Shown here: piece after piece, positions 35,568 to 43,924 of the stretch
Numbering within the stretch: position 1 is the first letter of the stretch
Layout: the number at the start of each line of letters is the position of its first letter
Assembly: GCF_902859735.1 (NCBI RefSeq)
Contig: NZ_CADIJY010000009.1
Location: forward strand, 103,205 to 167,204
Length of the DNA: 64,000 nt
Source: Achromobacter aegrifaciens
GTDB lineage: Bacteria > Pseudomonadota > Gammaproteobacteria > Burkholderiales > Burkholderiaceae_B
Direction: 5' to 3'
Translations under genes and position numbers: made by a program
The notes under the pieces: generated by a model
What the model was told of the DNA's origin: nothing
The model's database searches: none
The model's input: only the letters and a program-made list of their open reading frames with translations

Positions 35568-36532
35568 TTGGCCGCCGACAAGCGCACCACGTCGGCCCAG
35601 CGGGCGACTTCCTGCTTGAGCACGCGGCTGGTATCGGCGGGCGTGGTGGCCACGGCGTCGGCGCCCAGCTTCTGTGCGGCCTGCTGCACGGAAGCCATGG
35701 CCGCCGCCTTCTGCATGCCGGCCGAGAGCTTCTCCACCACGGCGGGCGGCGTGCCCGCGGGAGCCAGCAGCGCGTAGGTGGTCGCGACCGAGTAGTCCTT
35801 TACGCCCTGCTCGGCGAGCGTGGGCAGGTCCGGCAGCGCCGTGGCGCGCGTGGCGGTGGTGACGCCCAGCAGGCGGATCTTGCCGGTCGCGACCTGGGGC
35901 AGCAGCGCCGGCAGCGTTTCGATCACCATGTCGATCTGCCCGCCCAGCAGGTCGGTGATGGCGGGGCCGCTGCCGCGATACGGCACGTGCATGAGCCGGG
36001 TGCCGGTGACGACCTGGAAGAGTTCGCCTGCCATGTGCTGGGACGTGCCGGGGCCGGCCGAACCAAAGGTGATGGTGCCGGGCTTGCTCTTGGCCAGGGC
36101 GATCAGCTCCTGCACGTTCTTCGCGGAAATCTTGCTGCTGTTCACCGCCACGGCCATGGGCATGCTGGTGGCCATCGACACGCCGACGAAGGCGGTGCCG
36201 AAGTCGTAGCCGGGCTTGTCGGGCATGGCGGCATGGATTGCGTGGCTGCCCACGGCGCCCATCAGCAGGGTGTAGCCGTCGGCGGGCGATTTGGCCACGT
36301 ACTCGGCGCCGATCTCTCCGCCCGCGCCCGCCTTGTTTTCCACCACCACGCTCTGTCCCAGGTAGTCGCCCAGGTGCTGCGCATAGATGCGCGCGGCCGC
36401 GTCCGTCGCGCCGCCGGGCGGGAAAGGGACCACCATGCGCACGGGTTTCGTCGGCCAGTTGTCGGCCGCGGCCGCGCCGCCTGCCAAAGCCAGCACCATG
36501 CCCGTCAGGGCAATGCGCCACATTTTTTTCAT
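35564..36532 (-). CDS. Bug-family substrate-binding protein
   Basis: 322-aa periplasmic receptor with signal peptide (MKKMWRIALTGMVLALAGGAAAA). Signatures are WPTKPVRMVVPFPPGGATDAAAR, ENKAGAGGEIGAEY, DGYTLLMGAVGSHA and TYALLAPAGTPP. Translationally coupled to the FAD protein and divergent from the CaiB-type gene, with IclR-type palindromes between. It probably binds the carboxylic acid degraded by the neighbouring CoA pathway. Confidence 0.93.
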   Translation of the reverse strand: MKKMWRIALTGMVLALAGGAAAADNWPTKPVRMVVPFPPGGATDAAARIYAQHLGDYLGQSVVVENKAGAGGEIGAEYVAKSPADGYTLLMGAVGSHAIHAAMPDKPGYDFGTAFVGVSMATSMPMAVAVNSSKISAKNVQELIALAKSKPGTITFGSAGPGTSQHMAGELFQVVTGTRLMHVPYRGSGPAITDLLGGQIDMVIETLPALLPQVATGKIRLLGVTTATRATALPDLPTLAEQGVKDYSVATTYALLAPAGTPPAVVEKLSAGMQKAAAMASVQQAAQKLGADAVATTPADTSRVLKQEVARWADVVRLSAAK

Positions 36533-36591
36533 GGAAGTCTCCTTGGTGTCGGTGCGGGCCGTCCTATGCAGCGTCTCGGCCCTTTTTTTAA

Positions 36592-36610
36592 AATCCTAAA
36601 ATATAGGATT
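36592..36610. promoter_or_regulatory. IclR operator candidate, site B (AATCCTA-N5-TAGGATT)
   Basis: Perfect 7+7 palindrome with core TCCTA-N5-TAGGA, the same as site A before the IclR gene. It sits 60 bases before the Bug start and on the Bug side of the divergent region. Confidence 0.6.
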
Positions 36611-36678
36611 CAAGTATCAATAAATGACTTACTTAGAATTCCACACGGTGCTATGCTGGTCAACAATTAAGCACATCA

Positions 36679-36696
36679 CCTAGGGAATGCACTAGG
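36679..36696. promoter_or_regulatory. Related inverted repeat CCTAG-N8-CTAGG
   Basis: CCTAG (36679-36683) and CTAGG (36692-36696) in the middle of the divergent Bug/CaiB region; half-sites resemble the IclR operators but the spacing differs. Confidence 0.35.
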
Positions 36697-36781
36697 ATTG
36701 ACGCCAAAATACACAAGCATGCGCCAGAGATGGGCTGGATGATGCCAGTCTTGAAGGTCAGCTCTTATAATGTTTTCTTTG

Positions 36782-36796
36782 TCCCAAATATTGAAT
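36782..36796. promoter_or_regulatory. Degenerate operator, site C, before the CaiB-type gene
   Basis: TTCTTTG-TCCCAAATATTGA (from 36776) closely resembles site A with its left flank (TTCTTG-TCCTAAATATTAG), lying 22 bases before the CaiB-type start codon. The right half is poorly conserved. Confidence 0.4.
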
Positions 36797-36817
36797 TTTC
36801 ATAACGAGAGGTCAGAC

Positions 36818-37987
36818 ATGACACCCAGTTCGGCGCTGGCCGGCATCACGGTGCTGGAGATTTGCAATGTCGCGGCGGGGCCTTTTTGCGGCATGTTGTT
36901 GGCGGACATGGGCGCCGACGTGATCAAGATCGAAAACCCCGAAGGCGGCGACACGCTGCGCAGCTGGCCGCCCATTTCCGACGGCTACAGCGAAAACTTC
37001 GCGTCCCTCAATCGCAACAAGCGTTCGGTGACCTTGAACCTGAAGGATCCCGGCGACCTGGCCTTGGCGCGCGATCTGGCGCTGGCCGCCGACGTGCTGA
37101 TCGAGAACAACCGGCCGGGCGTGATGGACCGCCTGGGCCTGGGCTATGCGCAGCTGCGCGAGGCCAATCCCAAACTGGTCTATTGCTCGATCTCGGCCTA
37201 CGGCCAGTCGGGGCCCCGTTCGCAGGAAGGCGGCTTCGACCTGACCATCCAGGCCATGAGCGGCATCATGAGCGTGACCGGCGAAGCGGGCGGCGAACCC
37301 GTGAAGTGCGGCGTGCCCGTGGCGGACTTTTCGGCCGGCCTGTACGGCGCCTTCGCCATCGCGTCTGCCTTGCGCGCGGCCCAGGCCAGCGGGCAGGGCA
37401 CGCATATCGACGTGCCCATGCTGGGCGCCACCTTGGGCATCGCGGCCTTGCAGACCTCGGAGTTCTTCGGCAGCGGCAAGGATCCGGTCAAGCTGGGGTC
37501 GGCCCATCCGCGCAACGCGCCGTATCAGGCATTCCGCTGCAAGGGCGGCTACTTCGGCATGGCGGCGGGCAACCAGGCCTTGTGGAAGGGCGTCTGCGCA
37601 ACGGTAGGCCGCGAGGACCTGCTGGCCGATCCGCGCTTTACGGACACCAGCGCCCGTGCGCGCAACCAGACGGCGTTGCGCGAGATCCTCGAGGCGATCT
37701 TCGAAGCCGAGGACGCGCAGACCTGGCTGGCGCGTTTCCGTGCGGCGGGCGTGCCTTGTGCGCCCATCAACACCTATTCCGAGGTGCTGGCGGATCCGCA
37801 GGTCGAGCACATGGGTTGGGTGCAGCCCGTGGACCTGCCCAACGGCGTGCGCACGCGCACCTTCGGCCTGCCGGTGCGCTTTGACGGCCAGACCACGGCC
37901 TTGCGCCGCCGGCCGCCGGCTTTGGGCGAACACAACGATGAAGTGCTGGGCGCGCTGCGCGCCGCCAGAAAGGAGACGGCGGCATGA
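36818..37987 (+). CDS. CaiB/BaiF-type (class III) CoA transferase
   Basis: 389-aa family III CoA transferase moving CoA between acids. The N terminus LAGITVLEICNVAAGPFCGMLLADMGADVIKIE is the family signature, with the catalytic Asp in TIQAMSGI's preceding QEGGFDL and conserved SLNRNKRSV and RADHRM-like segments replaced by HPRNAPYQAFRCKGG. The start is the ATG after GAGAGG; the frame is open further upstream. First gene of a plus-strand operon with four more CoA-chemistry genes; it overlaps the next gene by 4 bases. Confidence 0.9.
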   Translation: MTPSSALAGITVLEICNVAAGPFCGMLLADMGADVIKIENPEGGDTLRSWPPISDGYSENFASLNRNKRSVTLNLKDPGDLALARDLALAADVLIENNRPGVMDRLGLGYAQLREANPKLVYCSISAYGQSGPRSQEGGFDLTIQAMSGIMSVTGEAGGEPVKCGVPVADFSAGLYGAFAIASALRAAQASGQGTHIDVPMLGATLGIAALQTSEFFGSGKDPVKLGSAHPRNAPYQAFRCKGGYFGMAAGNQALWKGVCATVGREDLLADPRFTDTSARARNQTALREILEAIFEAEDAQTWLARFRAAGVPCAPINTYSEVLADPQVEHMGWVQPVDLPNGVRTRTFGLPVRFDGQTTALRRRPPALGEHNDEVLGALRAARKETAA

Positions 37988-38706
37988 GCGAGGTCCTGCG
38001 CATCGACAAACAGGGCGCGGCGCATGTGTTGACGCTGGCGCGGCCCGACAAGATGAATGCGCTCTCGGCGCCGCTGGTGGAGGCGCTGATCGCCGCATTG
38101 GACGAGGCCGAGGCAGGCGGCGCCCAGCTCATCGTCTTGAAGGGCGAGGGCAGGAATTTCAGCGCGGGCTTCGACTTCGGAGGTTGGCAGGAACAGAGCG
38201 AAGGCGACCTGCTGCTGCGCTTCGTGCGCATCGAGATGCTGCTGCAGCGGCTGGCGGCTTCGCCGTGCCTGACGCTGGGGTTGGCGCATGGCCGCAACTT
38301 CGGCGCGGGCGTGGACTTGTTCGGCGCTTGCAAGTGGCGCGTCAGCGCGCCCGACGCCACGTTCCGCATGCCTGGGCTGAAGTTCGGCCTGGTGCTGGGC
38401 ACGCGCCGTTACGCGGCCCTGGTCGGCGCCGAGCGGGCGCGCGCGGTGCTGGAGCAGGCGGCCACGTTCAGCGCGGAAGAAGCCTTGCGCGACGGCTTCG
38501 CCAGCCGACTTTCCGACGCTCAGGATTGGCATGCCGTCGAACGCGAGGCGCTGGACGCGGCGTCAGCGCTGAGCTGCGCCAGCCGTGTCCAGCTGTATGC
38601 GGCGCTGTCCTCTGAAACGCCGGATACCGATCTCGCCCGCCTGGTGCGCTCAGCCGCCCTGCCGGGATTGAAGGAGCGGGTGGCGGCTTATCTGCAGGCG
38701 CGTTGA
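37984..38706 (+). CDS. Enoyl-CoA hydratase/isomerase family protein
   Basis: 240-aa crotonase-fold protein. The CoA/oxyanion segments are seen as ARPDKMNALSAPLVEALIAAL, LKGEGRNFSAGFDFGGW and LGLAHGRNFGAGVDLFGACKWRVSAPDATFRMPGLKFGL. The usual catalytic Glu pair of true hydratases is not evident (A/N in the AHGRNFGAG loop), so the reaction (hydration, isomerisation or C-C cleavage) is open. ATG overlaps the CaiB gene stop. Confidence 0.85.
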   Translation: MSEVLRIDKQGAAHVLTLARPDKMNALSAPLVEALIAALDEAEAGGAQLIVLKGEGRNFSAGFDFGGWQEQSEGDLLLRFVRIEMLLQRLAASPCLTLGLAHGRNFGAGVDLFGACKWRVSAPDATFRMPGLKFGLVLGTRRYAALVGAERARAVLEQAATFSAEEALRDGFASRLSDAQDWHAVEREALDAASALSCASRVQLYAALSSETPDTDLARLVRSAALPGLKERVAAYLQAR

Positions 38707-38737
38707 CCTAAGAAGAACACGCAGGGAAGGAGACATC

Positions 38738-39571
38738 ATGGCATCGGGTTTCAATCAGAAGAACAAGCAGTGCACGCTGGCGGAGCTGGCGGCGTTGGTG
38801 CCCAACGGCGCGTCGATCGCCTTGGGCGGCAGCTTCCTGCACCGCGGACCGTTCGCCTTCGTGCGCGAACTGATCCGGCAGGGCCGGCGCGACCTGGAAC
38901 TGGTCAAGCAGTCGCCAGGCTACGACGTGGACATCCTGTGCCGCGCGGGCGCGCTGCGCCGCGTGCGCGCCGGCATCGTCGCCATGGAAGGGAACTTTGG
39001 CCTGGCGCCCTGGTACCGCAAGGCGGTGGAGCGGCGCGAAATCGAACTTGAGGAACACGCGTGCGCCAGCCTAACGGCCGGCCTGCGTGCGGCGGCCTTC
39101 GGCGTGCCGTTCCAGCCTTGCGGCGGCCTGCATGGCAGCGGCCTGCCCGAACTCAATGGCTGGAAATGCCTGGACGATCCCTACGGCAGCGGTCAGAAGA
39201 CCTGGGTGGTGCCGGCGATCCGGCCGGACTTCGCCGTGATCCATGCGTCCGAGGTGGACGCGCTGGGCAATGTGCGGGTGCATGGCACGGCGCATTGGGA
39301 TCGCATCATGTCGCGCGCCGCGGGCAGCGTGCTGGTGGTGGCCGAGAAGGTGGTCGACAGCGCGGTGTTCGAGGCCAATCCGGAATCCACGCTGGTGCCG
39401 TTCTTCATGGTGCAGGCCTATGCCGTGGCGCCGCAGGGCGCATGGCCGGGATCCTGCTGGCCTGACTACGCCATCGACTATCCGGCAGTGGAGGCATACA
39501 TGGACAAACACAGCGATCTGCAGGCGCACATGGCTGCGGCGCCCGAAGCGCGGGAGGTGCAGCATGGCTGA
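38738..39571 (+). CDS. CoA-transferase family, subunit A
   Basis: 277-aa alpha subunit of a two-subunit CoA transferase (glutaconate CoA-transferase/IpdA type). Features are NGASIALGGSFLHRGPFAFVRELIRQ near the N terminus, GIVAMEGNFGLAPWYRKAVERREIE and the C-terminal RPDFAVIHASEVDALGNVRVHG. Its stop overlaps the ATG of subunit B by 8 bases, so the two are translated together. Context suggests cleavage or activation of a CoA intermediate in acid degradation. Confidence 0.88.
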   Translation: MASGFNQKNKQCTLAELAALVPNGASIALGGSFLHRGPFAFVRELIRQGRRDLELVKQSPGYDVDILCRAGALRRVRAGIVAMEGNFGLAPWYRKAVERREIELEEHACASLTAGLRAAAFGVPFQPCGGLHGSGLPELNGWKCLDDPYGSGQKTWVVPAIRPDFAVIHASEVDALGNVRVHGTAHWDRIMSRAAGSVLVVAEKVVDSAVFEANPESTLVPFFMVQAYAVAPQGAWPGSCWPDYAIDYPAVEAYMDKHSDLQAHMAAAPEAREVQHG

Positions 39572-40298
39572 GCAATGGTCGGGTTTTTCCTACATCGTCA
39601 CCAATCTGGCGCGTTTCATCCGGCCGGACGAGATCACCTTCAGCGGCGTGAATTCCACCATGCCCATGCTGGCCTGCCTGCTGGCCAAGCGCGCCTACGA
39701 TTGGGACTTCGTCTACATCAACGTGGCCGGCGGCGTGAACCCGCGGCCCTCGCATGTGCCGATCTCCAGTTCCGACCCGGTGCTGGCCGAGCACACCGCG
39801 TCGATCTTCTCCAACGAAGACTTCTACGACCTGTGCACGCGCGGCCGTATGGATCTGACCTTTCTGGGCGCGGCGCAGATCGACGGCGCGGGCTGCGCCA
39901 ACAACTCCTGCATCGGCGACTGGCATGAGCCCAAGGTGCGCCTGCCGGGCGGCGGTGGCGGCGCGGTGATGCTGCCCACGGCCAGGCGCGCCTGCACCTG
40001 GCGCACCGAGCACTCGCGGCGCACCTTCGTGCCGAAGCTGGACTTCATGACTTCCTGGGGCGGCTTCCACGGCGTGGTCACGCCGATCGCCGTGTTTGTC
40101 AAGCGCGACGGCCGGCTGGCCTTGCAGTCCTGGCACCCGGAATCCAGCCTGTCTGAAGTGCGCGAGCGCACGGGGTTCGAATTCGATGCGACGGGCGCCG
40201 AGCCGTCCGCGCTGCCCAGCGCAGCCGAGGCGCGCGCCTTGCGCGAGCTGGATCCCGACGGGCAGTTCGAACGCGACGCGGCCGTCGCGCTGCGCTAG
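39564..40298 (+). CDS. CoA-transferase family, subunit B, without the usual catalytic glutamate
   Basis: 244-aa beta subunit (glutaconate CoA-transferase/IpdB type): ITFSGVNSTMPMLACLLAKR, FLGAAQIDGAGCANNSCIG, RLPGGGGGAVMLPTARRAC, FVPKLDFMTSWGGFHG and HPESSLSEVRERTGFEFD. The start ATG has GGGAGG upstream. At the place of the catalytic Glu of GctB (IIVESGL) this protein reads VYINVAGGV, that is Val instead of Glu by eye alignment, which argues against ordinary CoA transfer and for an IpdAB-like hydrolase. Confidence 0.86.
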   Translation: MAEQWSGFSYIVTNLARFIRPDEITFSGVNSTMPMLACLLAKRAYDWDFVYINVAGGVNPRPSHVPISSSDPVLAEHTASIFSNEDFYDLCTRGRMDLTFLGAAQIDGAGCANNSCIGDWHEPKVRLPGGGGGAVMLPTARRACTWRTEHSRRTFVPKLDFMTSWGGFHGVVTPIAVFVKRDGRLALQSWHPESSLSEVRERTGFEFDATGAEPSALPSAAEARALRELDPDGQFERDAAVALR

Positions 40299-40307
40299 GA
40301 GACTGCC

Positions 40308-41804
40308 ATGACGATCGCCGATGCCACGCTGGTGGCCGCGTTCGCGCGCCTGTGGAGCCAGCCGCAATGGGCCGGGCGGCCAGCCATCGTGACCACGGAC
40401 GGCGCCTTGACGTATGCGGGCCTGCAGCGCGAGGTCGGGCGCATCGCGGGCGGCTTGCGCGCCGCCGGCGTGGCGCGCGGCAGCCAGGTGGCGATCGCGA
40501 TGGAGCGGTCGCAGGCGCAGGTGCTGGCGATCCTGGGCGTGATGGCGGCGGGCGCCTGCCCGTGTCCCCTGGAGCCGCGCCTGTCGGACGCCGAGACCGC
40601 CAGGCGCGTGGCGGCGGTGGGTCTGGGCTGGATGCTGCACGACGCGGCCAACGCGGCCACGGCCCGGGCCAGCGGCCTGGCGCCGCAACACCTGCTGGAC
40701 GCCGCCGCCGTGGCGCAAGGCCCGCTGGATTGGACGGGCAGCGGCGAGGCCGAGCCCGGCGACGCGGGCCTGCTGCTTTTCACTTCCGGCAGCACCGGCA
40801 ATCCCAAGGGCGTGCTGTTGAGCCACCGCGGGCTGGCGAACAACGCGCGCGGGGTGCTGGCGCACACCGGCTTGACGCCGGCAGACCGGCTCCTGCACGT
40901 GATGCCGCTGCATCACACCAACGCGCTCAACAACCAGATCTTCGCGCCGTTGCTGGCGGGCGCCAGCGTGGCGCTGGCGGGGCGCTTCCGGGCCGAAGAC
41001 ATGCCGGGCTTGCTGCGCGCGTTCCGGCCCACCCTCATCACCGGCGTGCCCACCATGTATGCGCGCATGCTGGAACTGGAGTTCGACTCCGCAAGCCTGG
41101 CCGCGTTGCGCTTCGCGCGCTGCGGTTCGGCGCCCATCACCGAAGCGCTGCACCGGCGCATCGAAGCCTTCCTGGGCTGCCCGCTGGTGGTGTCCTACGG
41201 CCTCTCGGAGGCCACCTGCACCTCGACCATGAACCCGCCCGCCGCGCGCCGCGTGGGGTCGGTGGGCACGGTGCTGGCCGGCCAGAGCGTGACCTTGCGC
41301 CTGCCGGATGGCAGCGAGGCCGCGCCGGGCGGCGAAGGCGAGATCTGCATCGCGGGCGACAGCCTGATGCTGGGCTATGTGGGCGTGGACAGCGCCGACG
41401 CGGGCGCGCCGCAGCTGTTGCGCACTGGAGACTTGGGGCGTTTCGACGAGCAGGGCTTCCTGAGCATCACCGGCCGCATCAAGGACGTGATCATCCGCGG
41501 CGGCGAGAACATATCGCCGGCGCTGATCGAGGGGGTAGTGACGGGTCTGCCGGGCGTGGCCGCCTGCTGCGTGGTGGGCGCGCCCGACGAGGACCTGGGC
41601 GAAGTGCCCGTGATCTTCGTGCAGCGCGCGGGCGAGGCCGCGCCGGATGCGCCCGGCATACAGGCCGAGGTGCTGGCGCGCCTGGGCCGCATCTACGTGC
41701 CGCGCGAGGTGTTGTGGATCGAGCGCCTGCCCGAGAACGCGGTGGGCAAGGTCGACCGCAAGGCGCTGGCGCGGCAGCTCGCGCCCGCCAGCCTGCGTTC
41801 ATGA
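40308..41804 (+). CDS. AMP-forming acyl-CoA ligase
   Basis: 498-aa member of the ANL superfamily activating a carboxylic acid to its CoA thioester with ATP. Motifs are LLFTSGSTGNPKGVLLSHRG (P-loop), the A5 motif YGLSEATCTS, GDLGRFDEQGFLSITGRIKD and the C-terminal lysine in NAVGKVDRKAL. Ten bases after the CoA-transferase B stop, so last gene of the operon. Substrate unknown; the regulator and the Bug receptor suggest an uptake-plus-activation route for one organic acid. Confidence 0.92.
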   Translation: MTIADATLVAAFARLWSQPQWAGRPAIVTTDGALTYAGLQREVGRIAGGLRAAGVARGSQVAIAMERSQAQVLAILGVMAAGACPCPLEPRLSDAETARRVAAVGLGWMLHDAANAATARASGLAPQHLLDAAAVAQGPLDWTGSGEAEPGDAGLLLFTSGSTGNPKGVLLSHRGLANNARGVLAHTGLTPADRLLHVMPLHHTNALNNQIFAPLLAGASVALAGRFRAEDMPGLLRAFRPTLITGVPTMYARMLELEFDSASLAALRFARCGSAPITEALHRRIEAFLGCPLVVSYGLSEATCTSTMNPPAARRVGSVGTVLAGQSVTLRLPDGSEAAPGGEGEICIAGDSLMLGYVGVDSADAGAPQLLRTGDLGRFDEQGFLSITGRIKDVIIRGGENISPALIEGVVTGLPGVAACCVVGAPDEDLGEVPVIFVQRAGEAAPDAPGIQAEVLARLGRIYVPREVLWIERLPENAVGKVDRKALARQLAPASLRS

Positions 41805-41837
41805 AGCGTAGGGACGCCTCGGGCGTCCCGTTACGCT
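41805..41837. terminator. Long hairpin between convergent ligase and Bug genes
   Basis: AGCGTA+GGGACGC pairs with GCGTCCC+TACGCT (two unpaired bases on one side), 13 bp in all, exactly filling the 31-base gap between the two stops. T-tracts are weak on both sides, so it may block read-through only partly. Confidence 0.5.
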
Positions 41838-42807
41838 ATTCGACCTTGCCGATCCGGTTGACCGCTGTCTCCAGCGAGGCCGTGTCCTGCTTCCAGTATG
41901 CGTCGAACGCGGGCGCGTCCAGGTACTGCACGGGGCTCCCAGTGCCGGCGATGCGCGCCTGGACTTCGGGATTGCTGGCGACGTCCTTGACGGCTTGGCG
42001 CAGCTTGTCGATGACGGCCGGCGGCGTGCCGGCCAGGGCGAATACGCCTGACCACTGCACGAAGCTGATGTCGTAGCCCTGCGATTTGAAGGACGGTACG
42101 TCCGGCAGGCTGTCGAGCTTGCCGTCGCCCCAATGCGCCAGCGCCTTGACGCGCCCCGCCTGGATCAGCTGCATGACGCTGGACGGCCCGGTGGCCAGGG
42201 CATCGACCTGGCCGCCTACCAGCGCCTGCACTGCGGGGCCGGCGCCGGTGAAGGGCACATGCATCATCTTGATGCCGGCCGCGCTCTGCAGCATTTCCAT
42301 CGGCACGTGCATGGTGCCGTAGATGCCGGAAGAGCCGTAGCTGAACTTGCCGGACTGCTTCTTCGCCGCGTCGACGAATTCCTGCAGCGTCCTGTACGGC
42401 GCGTCCGCGCGCACCACCAGCACGGTGGGATCGGCGGTGATGCGCGCAATCGGCACGAACTGGTCCAGCTGATAGGCCGGCTTGCGTTCCAGCAGGCGGT
42501 CGGCTGCGGGCAGGATGGAAATCGACGACAGGCTCATCAGCAGCGTATAGCCGTCGGGCTTGGCGCGCCCGGCCTGGCCGATGCCGATGGCGCCGCCCGC
42601 GCCGCCCTTGTTTTCGATGACCACGGCCTGGCCCAGCTTGTCGCCCATGGCCTGGGCCAGCGGCCGCGCGATCGTGTCGGCGACGCCGCCGGGCGGGAAG
42701 GGCACCACCATGGTCACGGGTCGTTCAGGGTAGCCGGCAGCCAGCGCATTCGCGGCTCCCAGCCATAGCAAGGCGGCCGCGGCCGCCCGGTAGCAACGCA
42801 GATTCAT
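41836..42807 (-). CDS. Bug-family substrate-binding protein
   Basis: 323-aa periplasmic receptor with signal peptide (cleavage near LAAG). Signatures are YPERPVTMVVPFPPGGVADTIAR, ENKGGAGGAIGIGQAG, DGYTLLMSLSS and GVFALAGTPP. It follows the FAH-family gene by 59 bases on the same strand, so they form an operon behind the FadR-type operator region. Confidence 0.93.
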   Translation of the reverse strand: MNLRCYRAAAAALLWLGAANALAAGYPERPVTMVVPFPPGGVADTIARPLAQAMGDKLGQAVVIENKGGAGGAIGIGQAGRAKPDGYTLLMSLSSISILPAADRLLERKPAYQLDQFVPIARITADPTVLVVRADAPYRTLQEFVDAAKKQSGKFSYGSSGIYGTMHVPMEMLQSAAGIKMMHVPFTGAGPAVQALVGGQVDALATGPSSVMQLIQAGRVKALAHWGDGKLDSLPDVPSFKSQGYDISFVQWSGVFALAGTPPAVIDKLRQAVKDVASNPEVQARIAGTGSPVQYLDAPAFDAYWKQDTASLETAVNRIGKVE

Positions 42808-42866
42808 GTCTCACTCCTTGTGCTTCCTGCTGCCGAGCCGCCCCGTGTTCATTCCGGGGCTTGTAC

Positions 42867-43736
42867 TCAGACGAAGCGGTTTTCGATATGTCCGATGCCG
42901 TCGATTTCCACGCGCACCACGTCGCCGTGCTTGAGGAACCGAGGCGGGTTCAGGCCCTGGCCCACGCCGGCCGGCGTGCCGGTGGCGATGACGTCGCCCG
43001 GATACAGCGTGATGCCGCGCGAGCAGGTTTCGATCAGCGTGGGGATGTCGAAGATCAGGTCCTCGGTATTGCCGTCCTGGCGCAGTTCGCCGTTGACCCA
43101 GCAGCGCACGCGGGTCTTCTGGCCGTCCAGCTCATCGGCCGTCACCAGCCAGGGGCCCATGGGGCAGAAGGTGTCGAAGGACTTGCCCAGATCCCATTGC
43201 TGGTGGCGCATCTGCACGTCGCGCGCGGTGACGTCGTTGACCACCGTGTAGCCGATCACGTGGCTCATGGCCTCGGCGCGGGAAATGTTGCGACCGCCCT
43301 TGCCGATGACCACCGCCAGTTCGGCTTCGTAGTCGATCTTGTCGGACACGCCCACGGGCAGTTTCACGTCGGCCCAGGGGCCGACCACGGTCTGCGGCAC
43401 CTTGGTGAACACGATGGGCCAGGATTCGGGATTGGCGTCGTTGTCCTTGAAAACCGAGTCGCGCAGTTCCTTGGCGTGGGCGTGGTAGTTGCGGCCCACG
43501 CAGAACAGGTTGCGCCGCTGCGCCGGCAGCGGCGCTTCATGTTCCACCTGGTCCCAACCGTAGGACGAGCCGATCTTGCCCGGCAGGGCGCGGCCTTCGG
43601 CCAGCCACTCCACGGCGGTCAGCGCGCCGGCCGCTGCGAGTTCGCGCGGGAAGTCCAGGGCGGTCACGCTGCCGCCGTCGTCGGAAACCACGCCGATGCG
43701 GCGTTCACCGTTGATCCGGAATACTGCAATCTTCAT
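42867..43736 (-). CDS. Fumarylacetoacetate hydrolase family protein
   Basis: 289-aa FAH-fold enzyme (C-C hydrolase, decarboxylase or isomerase of 2-oxo acids). The catalytic metal site is seen as DYEAELAVVIGKGG (carboxylate ligands), with GRNYHAHAKEL before it and VVNDVTARDVQMRH and TGTPAGVGQG after. The start ATG (MKIAVFRINGERR) follows GGGAG. Paired with a Bug receptor and divergent from a FadR-type regulator, it probably degrades the acid the receptor binds. Confidence 0.92.
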   Translation of the reverse strand: MKIAVFRINGERRIGVVSDDGGSVTALDFPRELAAAGALTAVEWLAEGRALPGKIGSSYGWDQVEHEAPLPAQRRNLFCVGRNYHAHAKELRDSVFKDNDANPESWPIVFTKVPQTVVGPWADVKLPVGVSDKIDYEAELAVVIGKGGRNISRAEAMSHVIGYTVVNDVTARDVQMRHQQWDLGKSFDTFCPMGPWLVTADELDGQKTRVRCWVNGELRQDGNTEDLIFDIPTLIETCSRGITLYPGDVIATGTPAGVGQGLNPPRFLKHGDVVRVEIDGIGHIENRFV

Positions 43737-43773
43737 GCTTGCTCCCTGGGCGGTCCGGCCGCCCGTGCTTAAT

Positions 43774-43788
43774 ACCAAAAAGTACCAA
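43774..43788. promoter_or_regulatory. ACCAA direct-repeat site 1 (FadR-type operator candidate)
   Basis: ACCAA-N5-ACCAA (43774-43778, 43784-43788), in front of the FAH gene. Confidence 0.45.
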
Positions 43789-43826
43789 TTGAGTGAGTAA
43801 TCAGGCCCAATTGCGGAGAAGGATAT

Positions 43827-43840
43827 ACCAAGTAAACCAA
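43827..43840. promoter_or_regulatory. ACCAA direct-repeat site 2
   Basis: ACCAA-N4-ACCAA in the middle of the divergent region. Confidence 0.4.
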
Positions 43841-43876
43841 TTTTCCTAACAGGATTAATAGTTTTTTAGGCGTGTA

Positions 43877-43891
43877 TTGGTCTGTTTTGGT
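43877..43891. promoter_or_regulatory. ACCAA direct-repeat site 3 (inverted orientation)
   Basis: TTGGT-N5-TTGGT, the reverse complement of ACCAA-N5-ACCAA, close to the regulator start; suits autoregulation. Confidence 0.45.
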
Positions 43892-43924
43892 ATCATCTGG
43901 CCGCTAGCCATTCTGGGACGGTCC

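Noticed and set aside
33927-36521. A single 864-codon minus-strand reading frame
   Set aside because: Only the part from 35567 down encodes the FAD protein; the upstream part is an overlapping frame of the Bug gene, which itself has a signal peptide and family motifs.
36812-38098. A 428-codon antisense frame over the CaiB-type gene
   Set aside because: Shadow of a well-conserved gene; composition and lack of motifs rule it out.
40352-42076. A 574-codon plus-strand frame over the acyl-CoA ligase
   Set aside because: The ligase is in another frame with complete motifs; this one is Arg/Gly-rich and matches nothing.
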